Shown: positions 8,807 through 19,526 of the stretch, piece after piece
Layout of the letters: each line of letters begins with the position of its first letter
How positions within the stretch are numbered: the first letter of the stretch is position 1
Assembly: GCF_003730275.1 (NCBI RefSeq)
Contig: NZ_QTTA01000022.1
Coordinates: 60,568 to 124,567, forward strand
DNA from: Brevundimonas halotolerans
GTDB taxonomy: Bacteria; Pseudomonadota; Alphaproteobacteria; Caulobacterales; Caulobacteraceae
Length of the DNA: 64,000 nt
Direction of reading: 5' to 3'
The notes under the pieces: model-generated
The model's input: only the letters and a program-made list of their open reading frames with translations
Told to the model about the DNA's origin: nothing
Database searches by the model: none
Program-made: the position numbers and the translations under genes

Positions 8807-11800
8807 TCAGGCGTAGGCCTGCAGGGGGCGGACGTCCAGATCGTCGTTTCGGATGGCGGCGATGGCATGGACGGCGGCAAGCGCCCCGGCGGTCGTGGTG
8901 TAATAGGGGATCTTCATCATCAGGGCGGTGCGCCTCAGGCTGAAACTGTCCTGCAGGGACTGTTTGCCCTCGGTGGTGTTGAAGACCAGCTGGACGTCGC
9001 GGTTCTTCATGGCGTCGACGATGTTGGGGCGGCCTTCCAGCACCTTTTTCACATGGCCGACCGGCAGGCCCTGCTGGACCAGCCAGGCGTGGGTGCCGCC
9101 CGTCGCGATCACCTCGAACCCCTGTTTCAGCAACAGGGCGACGGGCTCGACGATGAAGGGTTTGTCGGAGTCCTTGACCGAGACGAAGGCGCAACCCTGG
9201 ATCGGCAGGGTGGTGCCGCCGCCGATCTGGCTCTTGGCAAAGGCGCGGGCGAAGGCGTCGGCCATGTCGGGCTCGCCCTCGCGCTTCCAGTCCAGGCCCA
9301 TGACCTCGCCGGTCGAGCGCATCTCGGGTCCCAGAACCGTGTCGACCCCGGCAAAGCGGGCGAAGGGGAAGACCGCCTCCTTGACCGCGATGTGGTCATA
9401 GGGCCGGTGCTCCAGCCCGAACGAGGCCAGCGGCACACCGGCCATGACCTTGGCGGCGATGGCGGCGATCGGCTGGCCGATGGTCTTGGCGACGAAGGGC
9501 GCCGTGCGGCTGGCGCGCGGATTGACCTCCAGCACGAAGATGCGCGGCGTGTCGGAGTGCGGCTCCTCGATGGCGAACTGGACATTCATCAGCCCGCGCA
9601 CCTTCAGCGCCTTGGCCATGGCCTCGGTCTGACGCATCAGCTCGGCCACCACTTCGGCCGACAGGGAATAGGGCGGCATGGAACAGGCGCTGTCGCCCGA
9701 GTGGACGCCGGCTTCCTCGATATGCTCCAGCACCCCGGCCACGAATACCATCTCATCGTCGCACAGGGCGTCGACATCGACCTCGGTGGCGCGGTTCAGA
9801 TAGTGGTCGATCAGGACGGGGTCGTCGCCCGACACCCGCATGGCCTCACCGACATAGCGATCCAGCTGTTCCCGGTCGTGAACGATCATCATGCCGCGGC
9901 CGCCCAGCACATAGGAGGGCCGCAGAACGACCGGATAGCCGACCTCATCGGCCTTGTCGGCGGCTTCCTGGGCCGAGCGGGCCAGACCGTTGGGCGGCTG
10001 CATCAGGCCGATGTCATGCAGCATGACCTGGAAGCGCTCGCGGTCCTCGGCCAGATCGATGGAGTCCAGCGACGTGCCCAGGATCGGCACGCCGTCCTCG
10101 TGCAGGGCATGGGCCAGCTTCAGCGGGGTCTGGCCGCCGAACTGCACGACCACGCCGATCAGCTCACCGGCCCGGCGCTCGACGTCGATCAGCTCCAGCA
10201 CATCCTCGGCCGTCAGCGGCTCGAAATAGAGGCGGTCCGAGGTGTCATAGTCGGTCGAGACGGTCTCGGGGTTGCAGTTGACCATGATCGACTCGACGTC
10301 GATCTCGGCAAAGGCAAAGGCCGCGTGACAGCAGCAATAGTCGAACTCGATCCCCTGCCCGATCCGGTTGGGACCGCCGCCGAGGATGATGGCCTTCTTC
10401 CGATCCGACGGGCGGGATTCGCACTCCGGGACCTGACCGACGGCGCCGGTCTCATAGGTCGAGTACATATAGGCGGTGGCCGAGGCGAACTCGGCGGCGC
10501 AGGTATCGATCCGCTTGAACACCGGCCGCACGTCCAGCGCGCGACGGGCCTTGCGCACTGCGGCCTCGGTCGTGCCGGTCAGGGCGGCGATGCGGGCGTC
10601 CGCGAACCCCTTGGCCTTGAGCTGGCGGAAGGCGCGGGGGTCGGTGGGCAGGCCCCGGACCCGCAGATGGCCCTCGTCGCGAATCAGCTCCTGGATCTGG
10701 CGCAGGAACCACGGCTCATAGGCACAGGCAGCCTGGACCTCCTCGACCGTCAGGCCGTGGCGGAAGGCCTGGGCGATGACGCGGATGCGGTCGGGCGTGG
10801 GCGTGCCCAGCGCGCGGACGACGGCGGCGCGGATGGCGCTTTCGTCCTCGGTATCGGTGGTGCCGTCGATCTCGATTTCGTCAAAGCCCGACAGGCCGGT
10901 TTCCAGCCCGCGCAGGGCCTTCTGCATGGACTCCTGGAAGGTCCGGCCGATGGCCATGACCTCGCCCACCGACTTCATTGAGGTCGACAGCAGGGGCTCT
11001 GAGCCCGGATATTTCTCGAAGGCGAAACGGGGGATCTTGGTGACCACATAGTCGATCGAGGGCTCGAACGAGGCCGGGGTCACGCCGGTGATGTCATTGG
11101 TCAGTTCGTCAAGCGTATAGCCGACGGCCAGACGGGCGGCGACCTTGGCGATCGGAAAGCCCGTGGCCTTGGACGCCAGCGCCGATGACCGCGACACGCG
11201 CGGATTCATCTCGATCACCACCATGCGGCCGTCGGCCGGATTGATCGCCCACTGGACGTTGGAGCCGCCGGTCTCGACGCCGATCTCGCGCAAGACGTTG
11301 ATCGAGCCCGTGCGCATCCGCTGGTACTCTTTATCTGTCAGCGTCAGAGCGGGGGCGACGGTGATGCTATCGCCGGTGTGGACCCCCATCGGGTCGATGT
11401 TCTCGATCGAGCAGATGATGATGCAGTTGTCCGCCTTGTCGCGGACCACCTCCATCTCATACTCCTTCCAGCCTAGGACGCTTTCCTCGATCAGCACCTC
11501 GGTGGTCGGCGACAGGTCCAGGCCGCGCTCGACGATCTCGCGGAACTCTTCGACGTTGTAGGCGATGCCGCCGCCGGTCCCGGCCAGGGTGAAGGACGGG
11601 CGGACGATGGCCGGCAGGCCGACGAACTCCAGCGCCTCTTCCGCCTCATCGATGTGGTGGATGGCGCGCGAGCGGGGGCTTTCCAGACCCAGCTTGTCCA
11701 TGGCGTCGCGGAATTTCTGGCGGTCCTCGGCCTTGTCGATGACATCGGCCCGGGCCCCGATCATTTCGACGTCGTGGCGGGCCAGCGCGCCCGAGGCATC

Positions 11801-12121
11801 CAGCGCCAGGGCCGTGTTCAGCGCCGTCTGGCCACCCATGGTCGGCAGCAGGGCAAAGCCGCCGGGCAGCACATGCCGTTCCTTCTCGATGATCTTCTCG
11901 ACGAACTCGGGCGTGATCGGCTCGATATAGGTGGCGTCGGCCACCTCCGGGTCGGTCATGATGGTGGCGGGGTTGGAGTTCACCAGAATGACCCGGTAGC
12001 CCTCGGCCTTCAGCGCCTTGCACGCCTGAACGCCGGAATAGTCGAACTCGCAGGCCTGACCGATGATGATCGGCCCGGCGCCGATGATCAGGATCGACTG
12101 GATGTCTGTGCGTCTGGGCAT
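8807..12121 (-). CDS. carB: Carbamoyl-phosphate synthase large subunit
   Basis: Makes carbamoyl phosphate from bicarbonate, ammonia passed on from CarA, and two ATP, for arginine and pyrimidine synthesis. At 1104 residues it is full length. It starts with the conserved [20 protein letters not shown]. The two homologous ATP-grasp halves are visible, with the second beginning at [17 protein letters not shown] near residue 580. The C-terminal MGS-like allosteric domain is recognisable from [12 protein letters not shown] and [11 protein letters not shown]. The partner carA lies 2.9 kb away on the other strand, so the subunits are divergently encoded and not in one operon. Confidence 0.98.
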   Translation of the reverse strand: MPRRTDIQSILIIGAGPIIIGQACEFDYSGVQACKALKAEGYRVILVNSNPATIMTDPEVADATYIEPITPEFVEKIIEKERHVLPGGFALLPTMGGQTALNTALALDASGALARHDVEMIGARADVIDKAEDRQKFRDAMDKLGLESPRSRAIHHIDEAEEALEFVGLPAIVRPSFTLAGTGGGIAYNVEEFREIVERGLDLSPTTEVLIEESVLGWKEYEMEVVRDKADNCIIICSIENIDPMGVHTGDSITVAPALTLTDKEYQRMRTGSINVLREIGVETGGSNVQWAINPADGRMVVIEMNPRVSRSSALASKATGFPIAKVAARLAVGYTLDELTNDITGVTPASFEPSIDYVVTKIPRFAFEKYPGSEPLLSTSMKSVGEVMAIGRTFQESMQKALRGLETGLSGFDEIEIDGTTDTEDESAIRAAVVRALGTPTPDRIRVIAQAFRHGLTVEEVQAACAYEPWFLRQIQELIRDEGHLRVRGLPTDPRAFRQLKAKGFADARIAALTGTTEAAVRKARRALDVRPVFKRIDTCAAEFASATAYMYSTYETGAVGQVPECESRPSDRKKAIILGGGPNRIGQGIEFDYCCCHAAFAFAEIDVESIMVNCNPETVSTDYDTSDRLYFEPLTAEDVLELIDVERRAGELIGVVVQFGGQTPLKLAHALHEDGVPILGTSLDSIDLAEDRERFQVMLHDIGLMQPPNGLARSAQEAADKADEVGYPVVLRPSYVLGGRGMMIVHDREQLDRYVGEAMRVSGDDPVLIDHYLNRATEVDVDALCDDEMVFVAGVLEHIEEAGVHSGDSACSMPPYSLSAEVVAELMRQTEAMAKALKVRGLMNVQFAIEEPHSDTPRIFVLEVNPRASRTAPFVAKTIGQPIAAIAAKVMAGVPLASFGLEHRPYDHIAVKEAVFPFARFAGVDTVLGPEMRSTGEVMGLDWKREGEPDMADAFARAFAKSQIGGGTTLPIQGCAFVSVKDSDKPFIVEPVALLLKQGFEVIATGGTHAWLVQQGLPVGHVKKVLEGRPNIVDAMKNRDVQLVFNTTEGKQSLQDSFSLRRTALMMKIPYYTTTAGALAAVHAIAAIRNDDLDVRPLQAYA

Positions 12122-12137
12122 CGCGGGCCTCTTCTTG

Positions 12138-12452
12138 TCAGTTCGTCACGACCGCACACTCCCAGCCGTCATAGTCCAGCTGGAAGGCCGCGGCCCAGGA
12201 TTGCATCATGGCGGAGACAGGCGCGAACGAGGCTTCGTCCACCGCCATGGTCGTCTCCAGAATGGTCGAGTCGTCGGACCCGCGCGTCAGGAAACCGGCG
12301 CGGCGGGCGACCTCGTTCAGATCGTCGTGGTCACCCTCGCCATAGAAGTAGAACAGGGTGTGGCGCGGGGTGACGCCGCTGTCGCCATGCTCCGCCAGGG
12401 CCGCCCGGATCATGGCATCTCGCTCGTCATGCGGGATATCGGCAGCGGTCAC
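12138..12452 (-). CDS. RraB-family ribonuclease E inhibitor-like protein
   Basis: About 104 residues. [29 protein letters not shown] followed by a second strand-rich half ending in DYDGWECAV matches the RraB/DUF695 fold, whose founding member binds RNase E and slows RNA decay. The start is uncertain: the GTG chosen has GAGGA about 11 bp upstream, an ATG at 12413 is also possible, and the frame stays open to 12512. It sits 16 bp upstream of carB on the same strand and may be cotranscribed with it. Confidence 0.7.
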   Translation of the reverse strand: MTAADIPHDERDAMIRAALAEHGDSGVTPRHTLFYFYGEGDHDDLNEVARRAGFLTRGSDDSTILETTMAVDEASFAPVSAMMQSWAAAFQLDYDGWECAVVTN

Positions 12453-12572
12453 GGAACGGCGGTCCTCTGGCGCACGAAAACCCGACGGAGGGAGGGCCCC
12501 CGGCGCGGTCACGTCTGGTTGTCGGTTAAGCGGCCGGTCTAAAGACGCGGCGGCCTGCTAGCAAGGCCTGAA

Positions 12573-13277
12573 TCAGCCCGGATCCCGTTCTATCCGCGCC
12601 AGCCATTCGGGCAGTTCGTCGAAGCGGGCCAGGGTGATGTAGCGGGGATGGCCTTCGGGGGCGTCGGCCAGTTCGTGGGCCCAGGTGACCTCATAGGGGA
12701 TGTGCACCCCCCAGGCGCCGGCCTCGATCGCGGGCAGGACATCCGAGCGCATGGAATTGCCGACCATCACGCCCTCCGCCGGGCCGGTGCCGTGGCGCGC
12801 GAAGACCCGCTCATAGGTCGAGCGGTCCTTTTCCGAGACGATCTCGACGCCCGAGAACAGCTCGCCGAGGCCCGAGGCGGCCAGTTTGCGTTCCTGATCC
12901 ATCAGATCGCCCTTGGTCACCAGTACGAGACGGTAGGTCTCGGTCAGTTGCGCCAGGGTTTCGGCCACGCCGGGCAGGGTTTCGACCGGATGGGCCAGCA
13001 TTTCCCGACCGGCGGCCAGGATCTCGCGGATGGCCGAGGACGGGGGATCGCCGTCGCACAGCTCCATCGCCGTCTCGATCATCGACAGGGTGAAGCCCTT
13101 CACCCCATAGCCATAGAGGCGCAGGTTGCGGCGCTCGACCTCGGCCAGCCTGTGCGCGATCACCGCATTGTCGTGATCGGTCAGAAGGTCGAGAAAGCGG
13201 GCCTGGGTGAGGCGAAAGATCGTCTCATTGTGCCAGAGGGTGTCGTCGGCATCGAGGCCGAGGGTGGTGATGCGCAT
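12573..13277 (-). CDS. HAD-family hydrolase
   Basis: A haloacid-dehalogenase-type phosphatase of 234 residues. Motif I is present near the N-terminus as LGLDADDTLWHNE, the nucleophile and acid/base Asp residues included. Motif II Thr/Ser lies in RLVLVTKGDL, the Lys in VSEKDRSTYERV, and motif III in VMVGNSMRSDVLPAIEAG. The helical cap after motif I suits a small phosphorylated metabolite. The frame extends upstream to 13418 but the ATG at 13277 precedes the fold directly. It is divergent from the SDR gene, with 42 bp between starts. Confidence 0.9.
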   Translation of the reverse strand: MRITTLGLDADDTLWHNETIFRLTQARFLDLLTDHDNAVIAHRLAEVERRNLRLYGYGVKGFTLSMIETAMELCDGDPPSSAIREILAAGREMLAHPVETLPGVAETLAQLTETYRLVLVTKGDLMDQERKLAASGLGELFSGVEIVSEKDRSTYERVFARHGTGPAEGVMVGNSMRSDVLPAIEAGAWGVHIPYEVTWAHELADAPEGHPRYITLARFDELPEWLARIERDPG

Positions 13278-13319
13278 GCGGCGCTGCCTAACACCGGAAT
13301 CAGGCGTTTGGGAGAGGCG

Positions 13320-14009
13320 ATGAGCGAGACATCTGCGGTGGTGATCGGTGCGTCGGGGGGCATTGGTGGTGCACTGGCCCGGCAGCTGGAGGCTGCGGGC
13401 CACCATGCGGTCGTCCACGCTCTGTCACGCTCGGGCACCGGGCTGGATCTGGAGGATGAGGGCTCGATCGCCGCGGCCGCCGCGCGGATCGCTGAGGGGC
13501 CGCCCCCTGCCCTCGTGATCGTCGCCACGGGCATTCTGCACGGCGACCACTCACCCGAGCGCAGCTATCGCGCCCTGACGGCCGAGCATCTGATGCGCGA
13601 CTATCGCCTGAATGCCATCGGCCCGGCGCTGGTGGCCAGACATCTCCTGCCCTTGATGCCCCGCGACGGCCGAGGCGTGTTCGCCGCCCTGTCGGCGCGG
13701 GTGGGGTCGATCGGTGACAACCGGCTGGGCGGCTGGCATGCCTATCGCGCCTCCAAGGCCGCGCTGAACATGCTGATCCGCAATCTGGCCATTGAGCATG
13801 GGCGAACCCACAAGGCCGGGATCGTCGTTGGCCTGCACCCCGGCACAGTGGCGACAGACCTGAGCGCGCCGTTTCAGGCCGGGGTGGCTCCGGAGAAACT
13901 GTTCACCCCCGACCACTCCGCCGAACAGCTTTTGCGTGTGGCATCGGCCCTGACGCCTTCCGACAGTGGGGGCGTTTTCGCCTGGGACGGCCAGCGCATC
14001 CCGGCCTGA
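13320..14009 (+). CDS. SDR-family oxidoreductase (CsgA/C-factor type)
   Basis: A short-chain dehydrogenase of 229 residues. The cofactor motif is GASGGIGGALA at residues about 10-20. The active site YRASKAAL (Tyr and Lys of YxxxK) lies near residue 142, preceded by the Ser region in FAALSARVGSIG. The sequence resembles the C-factor subgroup, whose substrates are mostly unknown. GGAGAGG just upstream of the ATG fixes the start. An intrinsic terminator follows 12 bp after the stop. Confidence 0.92.
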   Translation: MSETSAVVIGASGGIGGALARQLEAAGHHAVVHALSRSGTGLDLEDEGSIAAAAARIAEGPPPALVIVATGILHGDHSPERSYRALTAEHLMRDYRLNAIGPALVARHLLPLMPRDGRGVFAALSARVGSIGDNRLGGWHAYRASKAALNMLIRNLAIEHGRTHKAGIVVGLHPGTVATDLSAPFQAGVAPEKLFTPDHSAEQLLRVASALTPSDSGGVFAWDGQRIPA

Positions 14010-14020
14010 AAACAAAAGAG

Positions 14021-14047
14021 GGTGAACCGGCGGTTCACCGCCTTTTT
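14021..14047 (+). terminator. Rho-independent terminator after the SDR gene
   Basis: A perfect 8-bp stem GGTGAACC / GGTTCACC with a 3-nt loop, followed by GCCTTTTTG. It sits 12 bp past the SDR stop codon. Confidence 0.85.
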
Positions 14048-14116
14048 GACCGTCTGTAGACAATCAGGGGCGCATCCTGCAGGCGTCGGGGACCGACTGT
14101 CACCTGGAGGTGGCCT

Positions 14117-14920
14117 ATGGGGACCTTTTCTTATGACCCGGTGGACTCCGCCGGGTTTAAAGACACTACCATGACGGGCATGGGTGGCTCGTCGCAAGCG
14201 CCTCTGCATTTCGATGCCCAGCAGGCGGGCTTTGAACTGGTCACGCGCGGACGGCGGGGCCTGGCGGTCAGCCTGATCGCCCAGGACATTGTCGCTCTGG
14301 ACAGCGGACAGGCGGTGTCCCGTCGCGTGCGCCGGATCATCCGCCATACGGGGGGTGAGGCCGGGCTGAACCTGTTCGGTCGCGGCACGCTGGAAGGCGC
14401 GGACCTGCGCCGGATCGACCTGCAGACGTTGCGGATCGGTCTGGACCTGCTGCGTCGCACGCCGGGCCTGACGGGCGTCCTGCCGGTCTTCTGGCGAACG
14501 CTGGCGACCAGCCATGGCCGGTTTGCCCTTCTGTATGCTGGCACGAATGATGAGACCCGCCCCGCCGGCCTGTCGATGGAAATCATGGGCGGCACCGAGA
14601 CTTCACGCCTCGAGGCGGTGGCCGAGGTCATCGAACAGTTCCAGTCCGGGCCGATCGGCATGATCCTGCACGCCGCGCCGGATATCGGTATCGTCCGTCA
14701 GGCGGCGGAGACGCGAGCCTCCTGCCTGTGCCTCGATTTCGCCGGAGTGGATCACCTGTCGCCCGAGGGCAAGGCCGAGGCCCGGGATCTGATCGCAACC
14801 GCCCGACGGGTGACGCCGACGGTGCTGCTGGTCAATCTGAGGCCGGACTGGGCCCCTGCGGCGCATGAGGCCGGGGCCACCCACGCCGTCCTTGCCCCCA
14901 TGGAACCGCTCAGCCTGTAG
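14117..14920 (+). CDS. Uncharacterised protein, possibly a degenerate EAL-like fold
   Basis: A 267-residue protein I cannot assign. The start has GGAGG about 8 bp upstream. The first 110 residues are helical and basic; the rest alternates strands and helices (GLSMEIMGG, GMILHAAPD, SCLCLDFAGVDHL, PTVLLVNLRPDW, GATHAVLAP) in a barrel-like rhythm. That layout recalls half of an EAL barrel, but the E-A-L triplet and metal ligands are absent, so no diguanylate activity is suggested. No signal peptide or membrane helix. It is monocistronic between a terminator and carA. Confidence 0.6.
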   Translation: MGTFSYDPVDSAGFKDTTMTGMGGSSQAPLHFDAQQAGFELVTRGRRGLAVSLIAQDIVALDSGQAVSRRVRRIIRHTGGEAGLNLFGRGTLEGADLRRIDLQTLRIGLDLLRRTPGLTGVLPVFWRTLATSHGRFALLYAGTNDETRPAGLSMEIMGGTETSRLEAVAEVIEQFQSGPIGMILHAAPDIGIVRQAAETRASCLCLDFAGVDHLSPEGKAEARDLIATARRVTPTVLLVNLRPDWAPAAHEAGATHAVLAPMEPLSL

Positions 14921-15027
14921 CGGCAGAGGTTGACCGGATCGGGTATGGCCCCTAACACCCGGCCGCTTCCGGCCCCTGTCGATACGCGACGGGTGCGCCG
15001 GGGCGAACTCCGCGATAGGATGCCGCC

Positions 15028-16191
15028 ATGACCCGAACCCTCCCCGGCGTAACCGGCGTGCTGGCGCTCGCTGACGGCACCATCCTGCAGGGCCTTGGCT
15101 GCGGGGCCGAGGGCTCCGCCTTGGGCGAAGTCGTCTTCAACACCGCCATGACCGGCTATCAGGAAATCCTGACCGACCCGTCCTACATGAGCCAGATCCT
15201 GGCCTTCACCTTTCCGCACGTCGGCAACGTCGGGGTGAATGCCGAAGACGTCGAACAGATGGGCGAGAGCGCGGCCACCTCGGCGCGCGGCGCCATTTTC
15301 CGCGACGTACCGACGACGCCAGCCAACTGGCGCGCGGGCCAGTCCTTCGACGACTGGATGAAGAGCCGCAATGTGGTGGGGCTGGCCGGGGTCGACACCC
15401 GGGCCCTGACCGCGCGCATCCGTGAAAGCGGCGCGCCGCATGCGGTGATCGCCCACGCCGCCGACGGACAGTTCGATCTGGATGCCCTGGTGGCACAGGC
15501 CCGCGCCTGGCAGGGGCTGGTCGGGCTGGATCTGGCCAAGGACGCCTCGACGCTTCAGGCCTTCGACTGGGATCAGGGCCTGTGGGACTGGCCCGAGGGC
15601 TATCCGCGTGTCCAGGCCGCCGACAAGTCGGTGGTGGTCATCGACTATGGCGTGAAAAAGAACATTCTGCGGGCGCTGGCCTCTACGGGTGCGAAGATCA
15701 CCGTCGTGCCCGCCACCACCTCGGCCGAGGACATTCTGGCGCGCAAGCCCGATGGCGTCGTGCTGTCGAACGGCCCGGGCGATCCGGCGGCCACCGGCGA
15801 ATATGCGGTGCCCGAGATCAAGAAACTGGTCGCCTCCGGCACGCCCCTGATGGGCATCTGCCTCGGCCACCAGATGCTGGCGCTGGCCATGGGCGCGAAA
15901 ACGGTCAAGATGGACCAGGGCCATCACGGCGCCAACCATCCGGTCAAGGACCTGACCACCGGCAAGGTCGAAATCGTGTCCATGAATCATGGCTTCACCG
16001 TCGATCGCGACAGCCTGCCGGACGCGGTGACCGAGACCCACGTCAGTCTGTTTGACGGCACGAACTGCGGCATTGCGCTCAAGGATCGGCCGGTGTTCAG
16101 CGTTCAGCATCACCCCGAGGCCAGTCCCGGGCCGACGGACAGCCTGTATCTGTTCGGGCGGTTCGCGGACCTGATGAAGGCCGGAGCGTGA
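15028..16191 (+). CDS. carA: Carbamoyl-phosphate synthase small subunit
   Basis: The glutaminase subunit that releases ammonia from glutamine for CarB (387 residues). The N-terminal CPSase domain starts at LADGTILQG with [21 protein letters not shown]. The class I glutamine amidotransferase domain carries the nucleophile elbow [14 protein letters not shown] and the His-Glu pair in [12 protein letters not shown]. The stop overlaps the next gene's start (GTGA). carB is encoded on the other strand 2.9 kb away. Confidence 0.98.
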   Translation: MTRTLPGVTGVLALADGTILQGLGCGAEGSALGEVVFNTAMTGYQEILTDPSYMSQILAFTFPHVGNVGVNAEDVEQMGESAATSARGAIFRDVPTTPANWRAGQSFDDWMKSRNVVGLAGVDTRALTARIRESGAPHAVIAHAADGQFDLDALVAQARAWQGLVGLDLAKDASTLQAFDWDQGLWDWPEGYPRVQAADKSVVVIDYGVKKNILRALASTGAKITVVPATTSAEDILARKPDGVVLSNGPGDPAATGEYAVPEIKKLVASGTPLMGICLGHQMLALAMGAKTVKMDQGHHGANHPVKDLTTGKVEIVSMNHGFTVDRDSLPDAVTETHVSLFDGTNCGIALKDRPVFSVQHHPEASPGPTDSLYLFGRFADLMKAGA

Positions 16192-16955
16192 GCTGGGTCC
16201 CCCCGTCGACCCTTGTCGAAAAACTGAAGCGGCTGCTCTTCAGCCCCCGGCAGGAACTGGACCGGATCGTCGCCCGCGAGCTGCGCAAGGGCGAGACGGA
16301 GATTCACCTGCTGCCGCAGCTGGTCGATCCCGCCCGGATCGCCATTGATGTCGGCGCCAACCGCGGCGTCTGGACCCGGCAAATGGCGGCCTTGTGCCCC
16401 GAGGTTCACGCGTTCGAGCCCAATCCCAAGATCTTTGCCATTCTGGACGCTGCCAAGCCGGCCAATGCGGTGACCTATCCCCTGGCTCTGTCGGACAGGG
16501 ACGGCGGGTCGTCGCTCTATGTACCGCGATCGGCACGTGGCTATTCAAATCAGCGGGCGACGCTGGTTCCCGATCAGCAGCCGGGGGTCGAGACTGGCGT
16601 CGTGGATGTCGAGACTGTCCGCCTCGACGACCTCGACCTTCCGCCCTGTGGCTTCATCAAGATCGACGTCGAGGGCCATGAGGCCGCCGTGCTGGCCGGG
16701 GCCCGGGCGACGCTGATGCGGGACCGCCCCACCCTGTTGATCGAGATCGAGGAACGCCACACCGGCGTGCCGATCGAGCAGGCCATCGCCGAGGTCGAGG
16801 CCATGGGCTATGATGCCTTCTTCCTTGAAGGGGGTCAGCTGACCGGTATCGCGGCGTTTGACCCGGATCGTCAGCATCGCCAGGCCGTCGACACGCCTGA
16901 TTATGTTTACAATTTCATCTTCAAGACGAGAGACATCAGCCAAGGCATCCCTTGA
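16188..16955 (+). CDS. FkbM-family methyltransferase
   Basis: A SAM-dependent methyltransferase of 255 residues. Motif I is [16 protein letters not shown], followed by [14 protein letters not shown]; the FkbM hallmark [18 protein letters not shown] lies near residue 155. Family members methylate sugars or small metabolites, and the target here is unknown. The GTG start overlaps the carA stop by 4 bp and the stop overlaps the dnaG start, so the three genes form one translationally coupled series. Confidence 0.9.
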   Translation: MSWVPPSTLVEKLKRLLFSPRQELDRIVARELRKGETEIHLLPQLVDPARIAIDVGANRGVWTRQMAALCPEVHAFEPNPKIFAILDAAKPANAVTYPLALSDRDGGSSLYVPRSARGYSNQRATLVPDQQPGVETGVVDVETVRLDDLDLPPCGFIKIDVEGHEAAVLAGARATLMRDRPTLLIEIEERHTGVPIEQAIAEVEAMGYDAFFLEGGQLTGIAAFDPDRQHRQAVDTPDYVYNFIFKTRDISQGIP

Positions 16956-18829
16956 AATTCGACGAACGATTCATCGAGGAGCTCAAGTCCCGGCTGCGGC
17001 CGTCGGACGTGATCGGCCGCACGGTGAAGCTGAAGCGTCAGGGCCGCGAGTTCGCCGGCCTGTCGCCCTTCACCAAGGAAAAGAGCCCGTCCTTCTTCGT
17101 CAATGACGAGAAGGGCTTCTTCCACGACTTCAGCTCGGGCAAGCACGGCGACATCATCAGCTTCCTGCAGGAGACCGAGCGCCTGAGCTTCGTCGAAGCG
17201 GTCGAGCGGCTTGCCAATGAGGCGGGGATGGCCCTGCCCGCCCCCGACCCCCAGGCTGCGGCCCGTGAGCAGCGCCGCACCACCCTGTTCGACTGGACCG
17301 AACTGGCCATGAAGTGGTTCTCGGCCAATCTGCGCCGGTCGGTCGGCGCCAGCACACGCGAATATCTGAAGAAGCGCGGCCTGCCTGAGGACCAGTGGGA
17401 GCGGTTCGGTCTGGGCTACGCGCCCAATGACCGCGACGGCCTGAAGACCGCCCTGATCCAGAAGGGGGCCACACCCGGCGATCTGGTCGAGGCGGGCCTC
17501 TTGATCGCGCCCGAGGGCGGCGGCGCCCCCTATGACCGGTTTCGCGACCGGCTGATCTTTCCCATTCTGGACGACCGGGGCCGGGTGGTCAGTTTCGGCG
17601 GCCGGGCCATGAACCCCGACGACCGGGCCAAATATCTGAATGGCCCGGAAAGCCCGCTGTTTCACAAGGGCGCCACGCTTTACGGCATGCCCGAGGCCCG
17701 CAAGCTGCTGGGCACCTCGAAACAGGCCAGTCTGGTGGTGGTCGAGGGCTATATGGATGTGATCGCCTGTCAGAGGGCGGGCATTCCGGCGGTCGCCCCC
17801 ATGGGCACGGCCCTGACCGAGGAACAGATGGCGCGGCTGTGGCGGGTCACGCCCGAGCCGGTGCTATGTTTTGACGGGGATGCCGCCGGTCAGCGCGCCG
17901 CTGGCCGCGCGGTTGAACGCGCCCTGCCCCTGCTGAAGCCGGGGCGGAGCTTCCGGTTCTCAATCTTACCCGCCGGACAAGACCCCGACGACATCATGAG
18001 GGAGCAGGGTCAGTCGCGCTTGCGGGACCTCCTCGGCGTAGAAAAGACCATTCCATTCGCCCGGATGCTGTTTGAAAAGGAACGCGATCAGGTCGGGCCG
18101 CTCGAAACGCCTGATGCGGAAGCAACCCTGATAAGCAATCTTCGGAAATCGGCGGCGATCATCCCTGATCCTGATCTGTCGCGGGCTTACAAGAAGTTCC
18201 TGACCTCAGCCTACTACGAGTTCCTGCGCCCTACGGAGGCCGAGAGGAAGGCCGCCGGCAAGACGCTTTATCGGGACCGACGCGCACGCGAAGCAGCTCC
18301 CGCGAGAGACCAGACGCCTGAAGCCCGGACGAGCGCAGCCTTCATTTCCCAAACCCCCCTCCCGATCGTGGGCGCCATCGTTGAAGCGCTTATCCAGTTC
18401 CCTGAGTTTCTATTCGAAAAGTCCGAATTGCTTCAGAATCAAAGCTTCGGGGATGATCGGATTGATAGGCTGATAAGCGACATGGTGCGCCTCTCATTCG
18501 ACCGGGGAGGGTTGGGCGAGGGCCTCTTCCGTTCTCGTCTCATCGCCTTGGGCCACGAGGAGACACTAAATTTGGTAGACCGCGTCGCCTCATTGGCACA
18601 CGCCCCATTTTTGTCACCTGACGCTTCGCCCGAGACCGTCGTGAAGAGTCTTTCCCAAGCGATACTGGCAACCTTGGCTACGCAAGCTCTGGAACGGGCG
18701 ATCGAAGAACTGAAGTCCGAGAACCCCTATGATCCCAAGGTGTTTTCAAATCTGAAAGCTGAACGTGACGCTACGAGAAAGCGTCTCATCAGCGGCGCCC
18801 TGTGGGACGAGGACGCAACCATTCACTGA
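16952..18829 (+). CDS. dnaG: DNA primase DnaG, mosaic 3' half
   Basis: Makes RNA primers at the replication fork. The TTG start overlaps the upstream stop. The N-terminal domain (GLSPFTKEKSPSFF, FHDFSSGKHGDIISFL) keeps the zinc-ribbon fold but has none of the Cys/His ligands of the usual CHC2 motif. The TOPRIM core has VVVEGYMDVIA and LCFDGDAAGQRAA. From about residue 335 base composition and codon choice change, becoming less GC-rich with many rare-looking codons, and the C-terminal helicase-binding part ends in a tail (NLKAERDATRKRLISGALW) that has a second, diverged copy 0.7 kb downstream. The 3' half therefore looks imported, with the native tail left behind. Length (625) is normal. Confidence 0.95.
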   Translation: MKFDERFIEELKSRLRPSDVIGRTVKLKRQGREFAGLSPFTKEKSPSFFVNDEKGFFHDFSSGKHGDIISFLQETERLSFVEAVERLANEAGMALPAPDPQAAAREQRRTTLFDWTELAMKWFSANLRRSVGASTREYLKKRGLPEDQWERFGLGYAPNDRDGLKTALIQKGATPGDLVEAGLLIAPEGGGAPYDRFRDRLIFPILDDRGRVVSFGGRAMNPDDRAKYLNGPESPLFHKGATLYGMPEARKLLGTSKQASLVVVEGYMDVIACQRAGIPAVAPMGTALTEEQMARLWRVTPEPVLCFDGDAAGQRAAGRAVERALPLLKPGRSFRFSILPAGQDPDDIMREQGQSRLRDLLGVEKTIPFARMLFEKERDQVGPLETPDAEATLISNLRKSAAIIPDPDLSRAYKKFLTSAYYEFLRPTEAERKAAGKTLYRDRRAREAAPARDQTPEARTSAAFISQTPLPIVGAIVEALIQFPEFLFEKSELLQNQSFGDDRIDRLISDMVRLSFDRGGLGEGLFRSRLIALGHEETLNLVDRVASLAHAPFLSPDASPETVVKSLSQAILATLATQALERAIEELKSENPYDPKVFSNLKAERDATRKRLISGALWDEDATIH

Positions 18830-18864
18830 TTGGCCTATGCCTCGGCCTATGCTAATCTTGCCTC

Positions 18865-19116
18865 ATGAGCACGTCGCGTCAGGTCAAGCTGTTCCGCAAT
18901 GGTCGCAATCAGGCCGTGCGCATTCCGCGTGAGTTTGAACTGCCGGGGGACGAGGCGGTGATGCGTCAGGAGGGGGATCGCCTGATCATCGAACTTCCCG
19001 TTCAGCAAAGGACTCTGGTCGAAATTCTTGCCGAATGGGCAAAGGAGCCGCCCCTTCGAGACGACGAAACCTTGCCGCGCATTCCTCGGCAGGCGCCCCG
19101 GCCGTTTGACCTTTGA
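18865..19116 (+). CDS. vapB: VapB-type antitoxin (AbrB/MazE fold)
   Basis: An 83-residue antitoxin. The N-terminal swapped-hairpin DNA-binding domain reads VKLFRNGRNQAVRIPREFELPG, typical of VapB/MazE, and the C-terminal 40 residues are the toxin-binding tail. Its stop overlaps the TTG start of the PIN-domain toxin by 4 bp. The pair lies exactly between the mosaic dnaG and the displaced dnaG tail, so it arrived with that rearrangement. Autoregulation by the complex is expected from the family. Confidence 0.92.
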   Translation: MSTSRQVKLFRNGRNQAVRIPREFELPGDEAVMRQEGDRLIIELPVQQRTLVEILAEWAKEPPLRDDETLPRIPRQAPRPFDL

Positions 19117-19526
19117 CGCTGTATCTCCTCGACACCAATGCGATCTCTGATCTGATCCGCGATCCCGGAGGCGAGGTCGCGGGGCGCTTTGCATTGGTGG
19201 GTCTCGAGCGGGTGTGCACCAGTGTCATCGTCGCGGCCGAGTTGCGCTATGGGGCCGCCAAGCGCGGCTCGACGAGACTGGGCGAACGCGTCGACACGGT
19301 TCTGAGGCAGGTTCCGATCAAGCCGTTTGAGCCCCCTGCCGACCAGATTTACGGGCACATCCGGGCCGATCTGGAGGCACAGGGCGCTTCCGTTGGCGAC
19401 CATGACCTGCTGATCGCCGCCCAGGCCCTGTCGCTGGGTTGCATACTGGTGACGGATAATGAGCGCGAATTCCGGCGCGTTCCGGGTCTGCCCGTCGAAA
19501 ATTGGCGCACGGCACCGGCGGCTTGA
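19113..19526 (+). CDS. vapC: VapC-type PIN-domain toxin
   Basis: A PIN-domain ribonuclease of 137 residues, the toxin of the pair. The acidic metal-binding residues are visible: Asp in YLLDTNAISDLI, Glu in IVAAELRYG, and the Asp pair in GDHDLLIAAQALSLG and LVTDNEREF. Family members cleave tRNA or rRNA. Translation starts at a TTG overlapping the antitoxin stop. The dnaG pseudogene begins at the very end of this gene. Confidence 0.92.
   Translation: MTLYLLDTNAISDLIRDPGGEVAGRFALVGLERVCTSVIVAAELRYGAAKRGSTRLGERVDTVLRQVPIKPFEPPADQIYGHIRADLEAQGASVGDHDLLIAAQALSLGCILVTDNEREFRRVPGLPVENWRTAPAA

Noticed and set aside
8867..10981. 704-codon open frame antisense to carB
   Set aside because: Long antisense frames are expected in GC-rich genes. 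It has no recognisable domain and carB is certain.
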